This document shows positions 1 to 10,333 of a stretch of 64,000 nucleotides of DNA, piece by piece. This stretch comes from Balamuthia mandrillaris (taxonomy: Eukaryota > Discosea > Longamoebia > Balamuthiidae), in assembly GCA_031835245.1 (NCBI GenBank), contig JAVKOQ010000181.1, forward strand, positions 44,612-108,611, in the 5' to 3' direction. The notes beneath the pieces are model-generated. The model saw nothing but the letters and a program-made list of their open reading frames with translations. It did not search any database and was not told the DNA's origin. The position numbers and the translations under genes were made by a program. The number at the start of each line of letters is the position of its first letter. Position 1 is the first letter of the stretch.

Positions 1-375
1 ACGGGTGGCTCTCCAATGGGAAAGCGGAACCTTTCTTCTTTTGCTTCCGGGTCTTCTTGGCTTTGCCGTTGCTCTCTCCGTTGCCAGTCGATATGAGAAT
101 GGTAGTAGGGGTTGGGTTTATGCTCACTCTTTTCTTTGTTTTAGCGATGATGGGAGTAGTGCCTCCATTCTCCTCCGAACGTGGTTGTTCCGGTGACGGC
201 GTGACAGGGGTGGTTGTTTCAGTGTTGTCGGTTGCTGTTGTTGTGACGGAGGAGGAGGAAGGAGAGGGTGCGGAGTCTGTTGCGTCCGTGACAGTGGTGG
301 CTGGTGGGGATGCGGTGTCAATGGGGGCTCCGTTGGTGGTGGCGGTGGCGGCGTTGTTGCTTTCGGTTTCAGCCA
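1..375 (-). CDS. N-terminal part of an unknown low-complexity protein, cut by the window edge
   Basis: An open frame runs on the minus strand from an ATG at 375 to the window edge, 125 codons without a stop. The first 80 residues are rich in Thr, Ser, Ala and Pro and look disordered. They are followed by basic stretches, KTKKRVSINP and KAKKTRKQKKKG. No known domain is visible in this piece. The G+C-rich codon use resembles the neighbouring genes, which supports real coding sequence. A splice-donor-like AGA/GTGAGC lies inside the frame, so the exon may end before the edge. The basic stretch could be a nuclear localisation signal, but that is a guess. The product cannot be named from what is in the window. 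Confidence 0.5.
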
Positions 376-1010
376 TTTGATCTGTTAGGGAGTTTTTTTT
401 GGGTGGAACAAAAGCGTGAGACTTGGTTCTTGAACAGAATCCGAATGCGGAAAAAAATAAAAATTAAAGTTTGTTTTTTTTGGCGAATTGGATTTTTGGG
501 CACAACCAACAGGGGAAGCGTAAAGAGAGGAAGCGTTCGATCAAAAAGAAAAAAAAACGAAGAGCGTAAGGAGGAGATAAACAAACAAAAGATTGAAAGT
601 AAACAAACAACGATTCTTTAAAAAAAAAAAGAGGTAGTCTGACAGAAGGAGGAGCAAAAAAAAAAAAGAGGATAGACTTCTTCTCAAACCTTTTTGCTTT
701 GAAAGGATGAATGAACTTTGTTGTTTTTTGGTTCTGCACGACGAACACACACAAGTGTGGTTGGTTGGTTGGTTGGTTGTTTGTTGAAGGGGAAGAAGAA
801 GGAAGCAAGCCGAGCCGCTACTTTGCTGCTACTTTTTTTTTATTTATTTCTTTCTTGTCTGCGGATGTCGACGAAAATTTGAATTCCGTCGACGAAACAA
901 CGTCGACATGAATACCTATGACGACGCGGATTATTGTTTTCAAGGTCGACACGAAATATGACCGATTTTTTTTTTGCTGAACAGAAAAGAAAGAAAGAAC
1001 AAAAAAAAAG
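376..1010. promoter_or_regulatory. Shared upstream region with four GTCGAC palindromes
   Basis: This stretch separates two divergent start codons (375 minus, 1011 plus) and shows no coding potential. It is rich in A and T runs and has a short GGTT repeat near 760-780. GTCGAC occurs at 867-872, 888-893, 902-907 and 945-950, four copies in 84 bp, 61-144 bp upstream of the CUE gene start. By chance the hexamer is expected about once per 4 kb. The promoter role is inferred from position. Confidence 0.5.
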
Positions 1011-2463
1011 ATGGAAGAACAGGTGCTGATGCTGAGCGGTATGTTTGAGGCCCTGGACGTGGCCACCATCAAGCGTGTGCTTCAGGAAGAGAACGGCGAT
1101 GCAGATCGGGCCATAGACTCCTTGCTCAACTTGGCAGCTTTGGATGACACCACCACCTCCTCCTCCTCTTCCAGGACCACCGACACCACCACAGGAACAA
1201 CAGAGTTGGCCTTCTCTGGAACAAGCAGGGAAGACCGGAGGCACCAAGAGGTATTGTTTTTTTCTATTTTGGGTTTTCTTTTTTTTGGGATGGGAAGGTG
1301 GAGGTGCTGATCCTTCGCCTTTGGGAAACAGGTTAGGCCGGTGGACTCTGTACATTCAACAATAGCAGCAACAACCTCCGCCACAGACGATGATGACGAA
1401 GCGCTCGCCAAGGTACTTTCCTTTCTTTGTCGCGGTTCCTGTTTTGATGGAGTAGTAACCTGCTGCCTATCACTTTTGCTTACAGCTGTTACAAGAACAA
1501 TTTAATGCTGAAGGCGAGGACGCACGGCTGGCTCGGAGGCTGCAAGCCGAGCTTAACTATGTTCCTCCTTCTCCTGGTTTGTTTGCTTCTCTCTCATCTC
1601 ATCTCCTCTTCTCCTTGCTGTACTCATCCTTTTTTTTTTGTTCTGTACAGTATATAACTTCAACTATTCCCAAAGAAACAACGGCTTTGCTGTGGCTGGA
1701 AGCGACGACGACAGCAGCTCCGATGGGTTCGACCTGACCAACTTTCTCAGCGAGGAAAACATAGGAGAGTTCACCAAGGCCATCAAGGAGAACATGCTGC
1801 CCACCCTGCTGGAGGGCTTGAAGGAGATTGAGCTTCCGGCCATTGATGAAACCATTGAGGCCGGCAAACAGCTGGGTCCAATCGCCTTTGGTCTGGACAA
1901 GCTGCGCATCTCGGAGGCCACTTTGCCGGAGGATAAAGTGGAGCTAAAAGTGAAACCCGAAACGCAGGAGCTTTGTCTTAACGTGTAGGTTACTTGTCTA
2001 GCTGTTGTCATTCTTTTTCTTTCTTCATACGATTAACTCGTTATCAACATTATAGGGAAGATATAACTTTGAGTGTATCCCAGTTTGAGTGGTTCTATCG
2101 CAAAGAAAAGTTTCCCAAGTTGAAAGACAAGGGTCAGGCGGACGCTGGCATTTCCAATGTCCATGTCGATGTTACCCTGAAGCTCGATGCTTTTAACGGC
2201 CCGGCTCTAAAGTGTACTTCATGTAACGTCAAGATAGGCAAACTCAAGATCAAAGTTTCGGGTATGTAAAACCTCCCTTTTGTTGAAACGAAGCTAACAG
2301 CCGTTTAAAACAAAATTATATAACAACAGGCACAAAAGGAAGCATGCTGTATAACATAGTGATCGCAGCAATCAAAAAGCTGCTCAAAGGGCAGCTGGAA
2401 AGTGCTCTGCAATCCATGGTGCGTGAGGCTGTGGAGGAGCAGGTCAACGACATTTTGGATTGA
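1011..2463 (+). CDS. CUE-domain protein with a C-terminal TULIP-like lipid-binding region
   Basis: Six exons join in phase: 1011-1250, 1332-1412, 1486-1576, 1651-1984, 2056-2261 and 2330-2463. Residues 1-45 form a CUE-type ubiquitin-binding helix bundle (MFEALDVATIKRVLQEENG, then DRAIDSLLNL). A Ser/Thr/Asp-rich linker and a charged helix (LARRLQAELNY) follow. The C-terminal 190 residues have alternating hydrophobic strands (ITLSVSQFEW, VHVDVTLKLDAF, VKIGKLKIKVSG) ending in an amphipathic helix rich in Leu and Val. This is the look of TULIP lipid-transfer domains (BPI/SMP-like), but that call rests on pattern, not on a specific match. The stop is followed by an A-rich tract. A ubiquitin-linked adaptor at membranes is a reasonable inference. 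The CUE part is more certain than the lipid part. Confidence 0.7.
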
Positions 2464-2673
2464 TGATTTAAAAAAAAAAAGAGGTTGGGTTGTGTACATA
2501 GAGAGTGCGCCAGGTATCAAGCCACGACGGGCATTGTTTATTTTACGTTTTTGCTCCTCTGCCCTCTAACTCTCCTTGCCACTGCAGTGGCTCTAGCCAG
2601 TTCCTCCTTCTTCTCCTTCAACTTCCTCTCTTCCTCCACCTTTTTGCAGTGAAAACATAACTCACAATAATAG

Positions 2674-2684
2674 TAAAAAAAAAG
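2674..2684 (-). terminator. RNA polymerase III terminator of tRNA-Tyr
   Basis: On the minus strand a run of nine T (plus-strand A run at 2675-2683) begins five bases after the tRNA 3' end, the standard Pol III stop signal. Confidence 0.75.
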
Positions 2685-2687
2685 AAA

Positions 2688-2776
2688 TCCGGCAACCCGG
2701 ACTCGAACCAGGAACCAACGGAAAGCTACTTGTAACAACTACAGTCCGCTGCGCTACCAATTGCGCCATTGCCGGA
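2688..2776 (-). tRNA. tRNA-Tyr(GTA) with an intron of about 15 nt
   Basis: Read on the minus strand from 2776, the acceptor stem TCCGGCA pairs with the terminal TGCCGGA. The D-arm contains an A box (TGGCGCAATTGG) and the T-arm a B box (GGTTCGAGTCC). The anticodon stem GCGGA/TCCGT encloses a loop starting CTGTAG, giving anticodon GTA. The intron follows the base after the anticodon, as is usual for eukaryotic tRNA-Tyr. No CCA is encoded. A run of nine T on the transcribed strand follows immediately. Confidence 0.9.
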
Positions 2777-2891
2777 TGTTGTTCATAACTGTTGCATTTT
2801 GAGAAGTGATGATAAAAACAACACAGCGCCCTCCTCAAAATACCTTTTGGGCCGAACAAAAAAAAAATGTGCGGCCAAATACGCGTGTAGC

Positions 2892-3447
2892 ATGCAGCAG
2901 GCCTCTGTGGAAGTGGTGGTTCCTGGAGGGGCAGCCACGCTGGGGGAAGGTCCCATCTACCACAACAGAACCAAACAGCTCTACTGGGTGGACATCTTAC
3001 AGAAAAGGGTGCATGCCTTTGACCCGTCTACTGGCCAGGACCGTTATGCTGCAGTCCCATACCTCATTGGCTCTTGGTATGTTTTCTCTTGTTACTCCAC
3101 CTTAATTTCTTCTTCTTCTTGTTCTTCTTCTTCTTCTTCTTCTTCTTCTTCTTCTTCTTGTTCTTCTTCTTCTTGTTCTTCTTGTTCTTCTTCTTCTTGT
3201 TCTTGTTCTTCTTCTTCTTCTTCTTCTTCTTCTTCTTCTTCTTCTTCTTCTTCTTCTTGTTCTTGTTCTTCTTCTTCTTCTTCTTGTTCTTCTTCTTCTT
3301 CTTCTTCTTGTTCTTCTTCTTCTTCTTCTTCTTCTTCTTCTTGTTCTTGTTCTTCTTCTTCTTCTTCTTTCTTCTTCTTCTTCTTCTTCTTCTTCTTCTT
3401 CATGTTCTCCTCCTCCTCCTCCTCCTCCTCCTCCTCCTCCTCCTCCT

Positions 3448-3500
<53 letters not shown>

Positions 3501-4179
3501 TCTTCCTTCTCATACCATTTCATGCTTTTTCTTCCAAGTGCACCTGCCGCCAAAGCTACTTGCAAGAAAGAGAATGATGAAGAGGAAGGAGACGAAGGCG
3601 AACGCCTAGTAGCTGCCATGGAGAACGGATTTTCTATGCTGGACGCTGCTAGCGGGAAGGTTTTGCACCACATCCATGACCCAGAACCTCATCTCACAGG
3701 CAACCGCTTCAACGACGGCAAGTGTGATCCGTTGGGAAGGTTCATAGCTGGCACCATGGACAAGAGCGAATGCTGCCAGAGCGGCAGCTTGTACCTCCTT
3801 CGTTCTTCCAGCGGCAACAGCAAGAGGAACAGAAATGAAAGGCATGACGAAGAGGATGAAGAAGGAGCTTCTACTTGGATTACAGAAGGTGGATATGTGG
3901 TACGGAGGTTGGTCAATAATTGTGCCACTGTTTCGAACGGACTCGTTTGGAACTTACAGCATGACAAACTCTTCTATATTGACAGGTTCTCTTTCCTTTT
4001 TCTCGTTTTCGTAAGAAGAAACAAGAATGTATCAGTACGTGCGAGCTAACATGTTGTGATAGCCCAACAAAGGTTGTAGCTGTGTTTGATTGGGACCGTG
4101 ATAGTGGAGCTATCAGCAACCAGCGTTTGGCTTTTGATGTGTCTTCAGTTGCTGGGTTGCCTGATGGAATGACCAGTTT

Positions 4180-4221
<42 letters not shown>

Positions 4222-4645
4222 ACATTTGAATTTAACTTCAGAACTATCATAGTCGATACAGAGGGCATGTTATGGATTGCACATTGGGGTGGTGGTTGTG
4301 TCACTCGTTGGGATCCTGAGGTTTGTTCGCCTTCCTCCTTCGTCCTTCTTCTCTTTCATATCAGCCTCCTCCACATCCTTTCCGTCCTCTTATATCTTAT
4401 TCTCTTCTCTTCATACCTTTCCCCTTCCTACGACGAAACAGAAAGGAGCGCTGCTGCAAAGAGTGGATCTGCCAAAGGTCAGCAGGATAACGTCATGCAT
4501 CTTTGGCGGTGAGCACATGCGACAACTCTACGTGACAACCGCCGCAGTAAACACCACCCTGGAGGAGGAGCCCAATGCCGGAGCTCTATTCCGTCTGGAT
4601 GTTGGCGTGGGAGGCATCGAAGCGCCAGAGTTTGCTGCAGCTTGA
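2892..4645 (+). CDS. SMP-30/gluconolactonase/regucalcin family protein
   Basis: Five exons: 2892-3076, 3539-3985, 4063-4175, 4253-4320 and 4442-4645. The product is a six-bladed beta-propeller lactonase of the SMP-30 family, which hydrolyses sugar or other lactones with a bound divalent metal. Family landmarks are LGEGPIY near the N-terminus (metal-binding Glu), the blade signatures [31 protein letters not shown] and [20 protein letters not shown], and a terminal [13 protein letters not shown]. Two acidic inserts, [13 protein letters not shown] near residue 70 and a DEEDEEG loop near 165, are unlike typical members. An ATG at 2769 opens the same frame but lies inside the tRNA gene, so 2892 is preferred. 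Intron 1 is a 462-bp simple-repeat tract that is itself open in frame. Cytosolic location is likely, since no signal peptide is visible. Confidence 0.9.
3105..3495 (+). repeat. Compound microsatellite (CTT/GTT)n, (CTC)n, (CT)n in SMP-30 intron 1
   Basis: About 300 bp of CTT units with scattered GTT units run to 3402, followed by about a dozen CTC units and then a CT run to 3495. The whole tract lies in the first intron and is pyrimidine-rich on the sense strand. Confidence 0.95.
4180..4216 (+). repeat. (CT)n in SMP-30 intron 3
   Basis: An uninterrupted CT dinucleotide run lies just after the donor of intron 3, pyrimidine-rich on the sense strand. Confidence 0.9.
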
Positions 4646-4870
4646 CTGCGTTGACTAAAAGCCTAAAAGAAGGTTTTAATAACTTGGTCATATGTTAATG
4701 ATATACTAATAACACACAGCGCGTTGCTGTTTTTTTTTTTTATTTTCAGCAAGCAGTCTGAAGGAAGGAGGGACTTGCGTTGCTCTTGCTTCTTTCAACA
4801 ACAAAAACAAGTGTAAAATACGTTTGAATATTGATTTTTTTTATAAAGCAATATAGAGTCATATAAAGAG

Positions 4871-6469
4871 ATGACAGAAACAAAACTCAACGAACAAGAA
4901 AGGCTGAGCGTGGAAGAGGCCGCCCAAGGCAGGGTGCTCTCCTCCGCCGTGGCGAGGCTGTACAAAGGGGACCCCTCCGGCCGCTGGATCTACACCAACC
5001 TCTGGGGCGCCGCCGTTGTGGTTCAGTCTTCTCCTCGCCCTCGCCTGCGTCTCATCGAAATAGGGATGGCCGGGAGGAAGCTTTGGGACGAGGAGATCAG
5101 CCCCAAGCTCAACTACAAGCAGGCCAAGCCGTTCTTTCACACCTTTCAGAGCCAAGCCTCCCAGCCACAAAGGACCATCTTTGGGCTCTGCTTTGCCGAC
5201 GAAGGAGACGCCGCTCAGCTCTATTCCGCTGTTTCTTCTTCGTTCTCAGCGGCTCCGTCTTTGCCCCCAGCCTTGCCTCCAGCCTTACCGCCGGCCTTAC
5301 CGCCCGGACGAGGCGGGGGAGGAGGAGCACCGGCCTTGCCACCGGGGAGAGCGCCGTTGCCACCACCGCTGTCTATGCCGCTTCCCGATGAGCTGCCACC
5401 ACCGTTACCGCCACCACTCGATCAAGATGACGCGGACCTAGGGGGACCTCCCCCTCTTCCACCGCCACCAGAGGACCTTCCGCCTTTGCCGGATGCTTTT
5501 GACGCTGCCGGAGGTCCACCGGACCTACCGCCACCGCTTCCTCCTGCGTTTGATGAGGAGGATCTGCAACAGCAGCAGCCACAAGCAGCCAAGCCATTCA
5601 CGCTGGGTCCAGACTCTCCACTGACGCTCTATCCGATCAAGGCGCCACATCCATCCACTTTGGGAGGAGCAGGAGCAGAGGTAGCAGTTAGCAGCGGAAA
5701 GAAAGACAAGAAGAAAGATAAGAAAGAGAAGGAGAAGAAGGGGTCCTCACGTAGGGTCAAGGCCTTAGCCAAGGAGGGCAGCAACAGCGCCACCAACAGC
5801 GGCAAGAAGAAAGGCAGCTGGTTCAAACGCGTGCGCGGCAGGAGCAGCAGCAACAGCGCCAGCAACACCCCCTCCGTGGGACAGGTCATCGGCAGTCCCA
5901 CAAATGTTCAGCACGACATGCACGTCGGCATGAGCGCCACCGGCGGCTTTGAGATTCGCAACATCCCCGCCGAGTGGAAGAGGATCTTCAAGGATGCCGG
6001 CATCAAGAAGAAGGAGCTTCTGGATGGAGACACCGCCCAGTTCATCATGGAGACCGTCATGGAGGCCACCATCAACAGTCAATTGGGCATCAAAGACGCT
6101 GCTCCCCCGCCCCCTCCTCCGGCGGCTGGCCCGCCGCCTCCTCCCGTCGGCAATGCCCCTCCACCACCGATGCCTCCTCCTGCAGCCCCCGGCGGGCCGC
6201 CTCCCCCTCCCATTCCTGCTGCTGGCTCCGCTGCTGCTGCTTCCAACGAGGACGGTGGCGGAGGCGGCGGCTTTGGCGGAGGCAACGCGTTGTTGGCTGG
6301 TTTGCAGGCGGCCAAGTTGAAAAGCGTGGCGGCCCAGACGAGGGAGTTGCCGAGCCTGAAGGATACTGGCACCAATATCGCGGATACGTTGGCCAAGGCC
6401 ATGCAAGCTCGTCGCTTGGGCATGGATATGTCTGACGACGAAGAGGAGGACGAGGAATGGAGTGATTGA
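4871..6469 (+). CDS. WASP-family Arp2/3 activator
   Basis: A single exon encodes 532 residues. Residues 1-120 form a WH1/EVH1 domain (VARLYKGDPSGRWIYTNLWG, FGLCFADEGDAAQLYSAV). A long proline-rich region follows (130-225). A Lys-rich basic patch near 275-330 should bind phosphoinositides. The CRIB motif IGSPTNVQHDMHVG near 340 binds Rac/Cdc42, and the autoinhibitory segment after it begins GGFEIRNIPAEWKRIFKDAG. A second polyproline stretch leads to a WH2 actin-binding motif (LLAGLQAAKLKSV), a central helix (TLAKAMQARRLG) and an acidic tail ending DEEEDEEWSD with the Arp2/3-binding Trp. This is the full order WH1-basic-CRIB-PolyPro-WH2-C-A of true WASP. It acts at the cell cortex in branched actin assembly. 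The lack of introns is unusual among its neighbours. Confidence 0.95.
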   Translation: MTETKLNEQERLSVEEAAQGRVLSSAVARLYKGDPSGRWIYTNLWGAAVVVQSSPRPRLRLIEIGMAGRKLWDEEISPKLNYKQAKPFFHTFQSQASQPQRTIFGLCFADEGDAAQLYSAVSSSFSAAPSLPPALPPALPPALPPGRGGGGGAPALPPGRAPLPPPLSMPLPDELPPPLPPPLDQDDADLGGPPPLPPPPEDLPPLPDAFDAAGGPPDLPPPLPPAFDEEDLQQQQPQAAKPFTLGPDSPLTLYPIKAPHPSTLGGAGAEVAVSSGKKDKKKDKKEKEKKGSSRRVKALAKEGSNSATNSGKKKGSWFKRVRGRSSSNSASNTPSVGQVIGSPTNVQHDMHVGMSATGGFEIRNIPAEWKRIFKDAGIKKKELLDGDTAQFIMETVMEATINSQLGIKDAAPPPPPPAAGPPPPPVGNAPPPPMPPPAAPGGPPPPPIPAAGSAAAASNEDGGGGGGFGGGNALLAGLQAAKLKSVAAQTRELPSLKDTGTNIADTLAKAMQARRLGMDMSDDEEEDEEWSD

Positions 6470-6590
6470 GGATACGAAAAGAAAGAAGGAACAAAAAAAA
6501 CAAGAAAGCAAGAAGAGAAAGGACCACACTTGCGCGACGCTGTGCCTTTGTACTACCACCATTTGTTGTGAATGATAATGAAGTTTAGTT

Positions 6591-7472
6591 TCATGAGATA
6601 CCTTCTTTGTCTTTTCCCTTTTCTTCCTCTTTCTCCTCTAACGTTTCCCCTTCCTCAGAGGACATAAGCAGTCGTTGGCATTGATCTTCCAAGAGGCCTT
6701 TGTACACCTCGAATTTGTGGTTAAGGGAGGGATGCGTGTGCAGCTTCGCTTTGCTGCCCAGTCCCCCTCTTTCCTCGTTGTTGCATGCGTAGATCACACG
6801 CGCAAAGCGAGAGTGAAGAATCGCCATTGAACACCTTTCCGTTTTTCATCGGTGTTAAAGGAGAGCAATAGAGGAAGAGAACGTGGGAACGAGAGAGGAC
6901 AGAGGAGAGGATGAGTACATGATGCAAGGCTCTTGGGTGGTGTACAGGTGATAATCAGTACAAAGGTAATGGTTCCGCCGCTGTGGATGGTCGCGGAGCT
7001 CCTTCCGCGCCACCTCATCAATACATTCTATCACGGCATGCTTTAATGGATGGATCTTAAGCGATGGACACAATTGTTGTTTTTGTGAACGATGATGATA
7101 ATGGTGCCTGCCGCTGTGATCAAATCCTCGCGCTATAATACGGTTGGTGCGTGGATCAACTACTACTGCCCCTACCGCCCTCTTTTGTATGAGAGTTAGA
7201 AGGAAGTGAAGGTTCGAGAAAAAGAGGAAAACCAAACCATTCCATTGGCGCGAGCACAGAGAGCGAGCTCTATGGCTTGCTGCATGTGTTGTGGCATTGA
7301 TAACAGCACGCGTTCCTTCCAATTGTTTGGCCATATCTCCGGCCTGTGGACAAACCATACCACCAACAAAAGAAGTGATCAGCAAGACAAAGAAGCATCA
7401 CCAATAAAGAAAGAAGGAAAACGCATGAATAAGGAGATGTCGTTAAGAGAGAGTATAACGAGAAAGAAAGAA

Positions 7473-7523
<51 letters not shown>

Positions 7524-8452
7524 GGAGAGAGATAAAGAAAACCAAACTTGTCCACAGGACGAGCATGAATAGGCCAAACCATATTCCACTCACGATACTG
7601 CTGAAGAGTAAGAGGAGCATGTTGAGGCACGCTCACTTCTTCCACTGCTGCTGCCATCAGCTCCTCCCATCCACCAGCGGAAGAAGAAGAAGGAAGAAGA
7701 TTTATCTGTGCCGACAACGTCTCCGCTACGTTCTCCTCCAACCACTTTTGTTTGCTGCAGAGCAAAACGGACAATCGATCCACTCTCTCCATATTCTCTT
7801 TCTTCTGCTTCGTTTTTGTCTTCGCTTCTCTCACAGCTTCTTCTTCCTCTTCCTCCTCTCCTTTGCTTTCGTGTCGATTCACCGGCGAACAAGAAGAAGA
7901 AGGAGCAACGCTGCGCCGTGCTCGCTTCAAGTGGCCCAACTCCTTGCCCAAAGGCATCACTTTGTTGAGGTGTCCCAACAAAGCGTTGGCCTCTTTCAAA
8001 GGAACGTGCATTACCATGGCCTCCACTGCATGGATAAGGTTAAGGTGTTAACAAGAAGAGAAAAGAACAAGAAAAAAAGTAACATATATACGGAGTGAGA
8101 GTCCTCTTGTTTCCTCTTCGCTAAGAACAGGATGCAACTGTGCGGCCACCTCACTGGCAGACAGCCGGGGCGTCGCTACCTCCTCGCCCACGGCCGGACT
8201 CTCCTTTTCGAACGAATTTGAAGCTGATGACGACGCTGCGTCACTTTCACTGACTGCACAGAACATCGGCGATCCACCAGTTGTTTCTTCTCTGTCTTCT
8301 TCTTCCTCTTCCGCTCTTTTTCTCTTCTTGTGGGCTTCCTGCATCGTCGTTGGTTCGTTCTCTTCCGTTCCTTGTGTGTTCTGTTCAAGAGAACAATTCA
8401 CGTCGTCACGATAATATCCCGTGTCGTCACGACAAACCTCCCATGACGACAT
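6591..8452 (-). CDS. tRNA-specific adenosine-34 deaminase, non-catalytic subunit (Tad3/ADAT3)
   Basis: Five exons on the minus strand (8452-8092, 8025-7548, 7343-7238, 7181-6919, 6834-6591) give about 483 residues. Tad3 pairs with Tad2 to convert A34 to inosine in tRNA anticodons. The C-terminal half is a cytidine-deaminase fold with the zinc ligands in HPLKHAVIECID and EPCIMCSMAILHSR. The usual catalytic HAE is replaced by HAV, the known hallmark of the inactive subunit. The end ALGSK-type segment (GGLGSKAKLHTHPSLNHKFE) is also typical. The N-terminal 120 residues are acidic and poorly conserved, so the true start could lie further in. The start codon is only 46 bp from that of the divergent dysbindin gene. 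Intron 2 contains a GA/CT repeat. Confidence 0.9.
7473..7532 (-). repeat. (CT)n on the sense strand of Tad3 intron 2
   Basis: A GA dinucleotide run on the plus strand, reading CT on the transcribed strand of the Tad3 gene, lies inside its second intron. Confidence 0.9.
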
Positions 8453-8498
8453 GGATGACGATGAAGAAGAAGAAGAAAGAGAGACCAACAGAAAAAAA

Positions 8499-10128
8499 AT
8501 GTGGAGCGGCGCAGCGCTCAAAGGCAGCGCCATGAAGCTGAACTTCATCAAGTAGGTTTGCCGTTTGTTGAAAGAAAGGAGTTCTACTTTTCTTTTTAGC
8601 TCTTTTGTCATTCATTTTTGCTTACACAATGTTTTTTTTTTTTTTGATCGGCAGCACCGCTTCGCTCAAAGAAAAGTTTGGCACGGACAAGCTGGCCAGC
8701 ACTTTGTCTTCGTTTGCTTCCAAGACTACAAATGGCGCTGCTGCCACACCTGCGAATACTACCACCTCTCCAAAGGTTCAGCCACGTCAACCACAGCCAC
8801 AGACTCCTCCTTTGTCTCCGCGCAACTCTCACCATGACGTGCTGGCTGGAACGGAATTACTGAGAAAGTAGGCTCCTTTTCCTCTCTTCCCATGTTGTAC
8901 CTGTCTCATCTTGGTCTCTCTCTCTCAGGCAAGATGAGGAATACAGAGTGCTGCGAAAGAACCAAGTGAAGCTGGGGGACAAAGCTGAGGTTTGCATTCT
9001 TTCTTTTTGTTTTCATTTTTTTTCTTATTTCTCATTACTTTTCTCTTTCTCTTTCTCTTTCTCTTTCTCTTTCTCTTTCTCTTTCTCTTTCTCTTTCTCT
9101 TTCTCTTTCTCTTTCTCTTTCTCTTTCTCTTTCTCTTTCTCTTTCTCTTTCTCTTTCTCTTTCTTCATGTCTTCTGATTCATTTGCAACACCAGTCATTA
9201 GACAAAGCGATCGAACAAGCCTATCAGCGATGCTCCTTTCAACACAAGTCGATGGAGGCGCTCTGTCAGGAGCTTCTCTCGTTGCCCAAGATGATAGAAA
9301 GCCTGACGTTGTTGCAGGAACGAATGACGGCCGTCTGTCGTCAAATAGAAGAGGTGGAAGAGGTCATCGGACATCAGATAGAGGAACAAGCCGCTCTCGA
9401 CCTTAAACTATGGAAAGAGCAGAAAGAGGCAGAAACTGAAGCTTATCGAAACGCTAAGAAGTAATTCCCTTCTAGTTTCTTCTTCCTTTTGTCATCACTC
9501 CATTCTTCTTTCTTTTGGTTTTGCTCCTGCTTGCTTACTTTTCTTCTGCTCTTTTGTCTTGTATCCTCTTTCTTATTGTTTATCATCTCCTTTCACTTAC
9601 CAACTCGATTATTTTAGTGTTGAGTTGTTCAGAGTGGAAACTATGTTGAGAAAGCAACGAGCAGCGTTGGATGAGGAGATGGAGCGAACGGAAAGAGAGC
9701 AAAGAGCTTTGCAAGAACGGGAACAACATAAGATTCAACAGGCCTTTGATGAAGCCTTTCAGCAACAAGTCATGGAGTTCAAACTTCACGGAGCCGTTGG
9801 CTCCAACAGCAAACGTACAAGTCCTTTCTTTCTGACTTTTCTCTTCACTGCAACTAACAACCTGCCCACCAAAGCCACAGGAGAAACATCGGGACCCAAG
9901 TTGGAAGACATAACATTACAGGAAGAAACCGCCACAACTGAGCTGGAAGAATTCTTGGGAAGCAATGAAGAGGATCCAAGCTACTTTGAGGATCCTTCTT
10001 CCGCTTCCTCCTCTTCACCTTCTCCTCCTCCTGTCCCATCCGAGGAAGCTTCATTGCCATCGTCCCCACAACAACAACAACAACAACCAGAAGAAGAAGA
10101 AGCGGGAGAAGAAGACAAAACCACATAA
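8499..10128 (+). CDS. Dysbindin-like BLOC-1 subunit
   Basis: Six exons: 8499-8551, 8655-8867, 8929-8989, 9195-9460, 9618 to about 9814, and about 9880-10128. The product, about 330 residues, is mostly coiled coil. The segment SMEALCQELLSLPKMIESL aligns with the dysbindin pattern of a leucine-rich helix (LVELQEQLQQLPALI type), and QQAFDEAFQQQVMEF matches the conserved EEAFQQDMEQY helix end. After the coiled coil comes an acidic disordered tail with poly-Gln and poly-Glu, also as in dysbindin. The role would be biogenesis of lysosome-related organelles and endosomal sorting within BLOC-1. Intron 3 holds a hexanucleotide array. The acceptor of the last intron is ambiguous (AAAG/CC or ACAG/GA). 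The family call is by eye and could be tested with a profile search. Confidence 0.7.
9042..9164 (+). repeat. (CTTTCT)n hexanucleotide array in the dysbindin intron
   Basis: About 19-20 nearly perfect copies of a six-base CTTTCT unit lie in the intron between the third and fourth coding exons, pyrimidine on the sense strand. Confidence 0.95.
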
Positions 10129-10195
10129 AAAAAACACCAAAAAAAAAAAAAAAGGAACTGCGATGATGTCATTGTTTTCCTTTTATCAATGTATA

Positions 10196-10203
10196 TGACG
10201 TCA
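10196..10203. promoter_or_regulatory. Perfect TGACGTCA (CRE/ATF-type) palindrome upstream of the PH-like gene
   Basis: The eight-base palindrome lies 131 bp upstream of the start codon at 10334 and 68 bp past the dysbindin stop. Binding by a bZIP factor is inferred only from the sequence. Confidence 0.35.
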
Positions 10204-10333
10204 CATTTAAATATAAGATCGAACCTATTATCAAAAACAAACCACATATTATATGAATTATTTAAAAACAACATATTAGGTTGTTGAGTAAACGCAGGGG
10301 AATAATAGGGCAAAAAGAAGAAAAGAAAGAAAA

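Noticed and set aside
2769-2891. Upstream ATG of the SMP-30 frame at 2769
   Set aside because: It overlaps the tRNA-Tyr gene and the added residues have no similarity to the family. The ATG at 2892 fits the usual N-terminus.
3092-3673. Long poly-Glu, poly-Ser, poly-Phe and similar frames over the repeat tracts (also near 34200-34900, 36070-36650, 46500-46980, 54900-55400)
   Set aside because: They are translations of simple repeats that lack stop codons in several frames. They lie in introns or gaps between clear exons.
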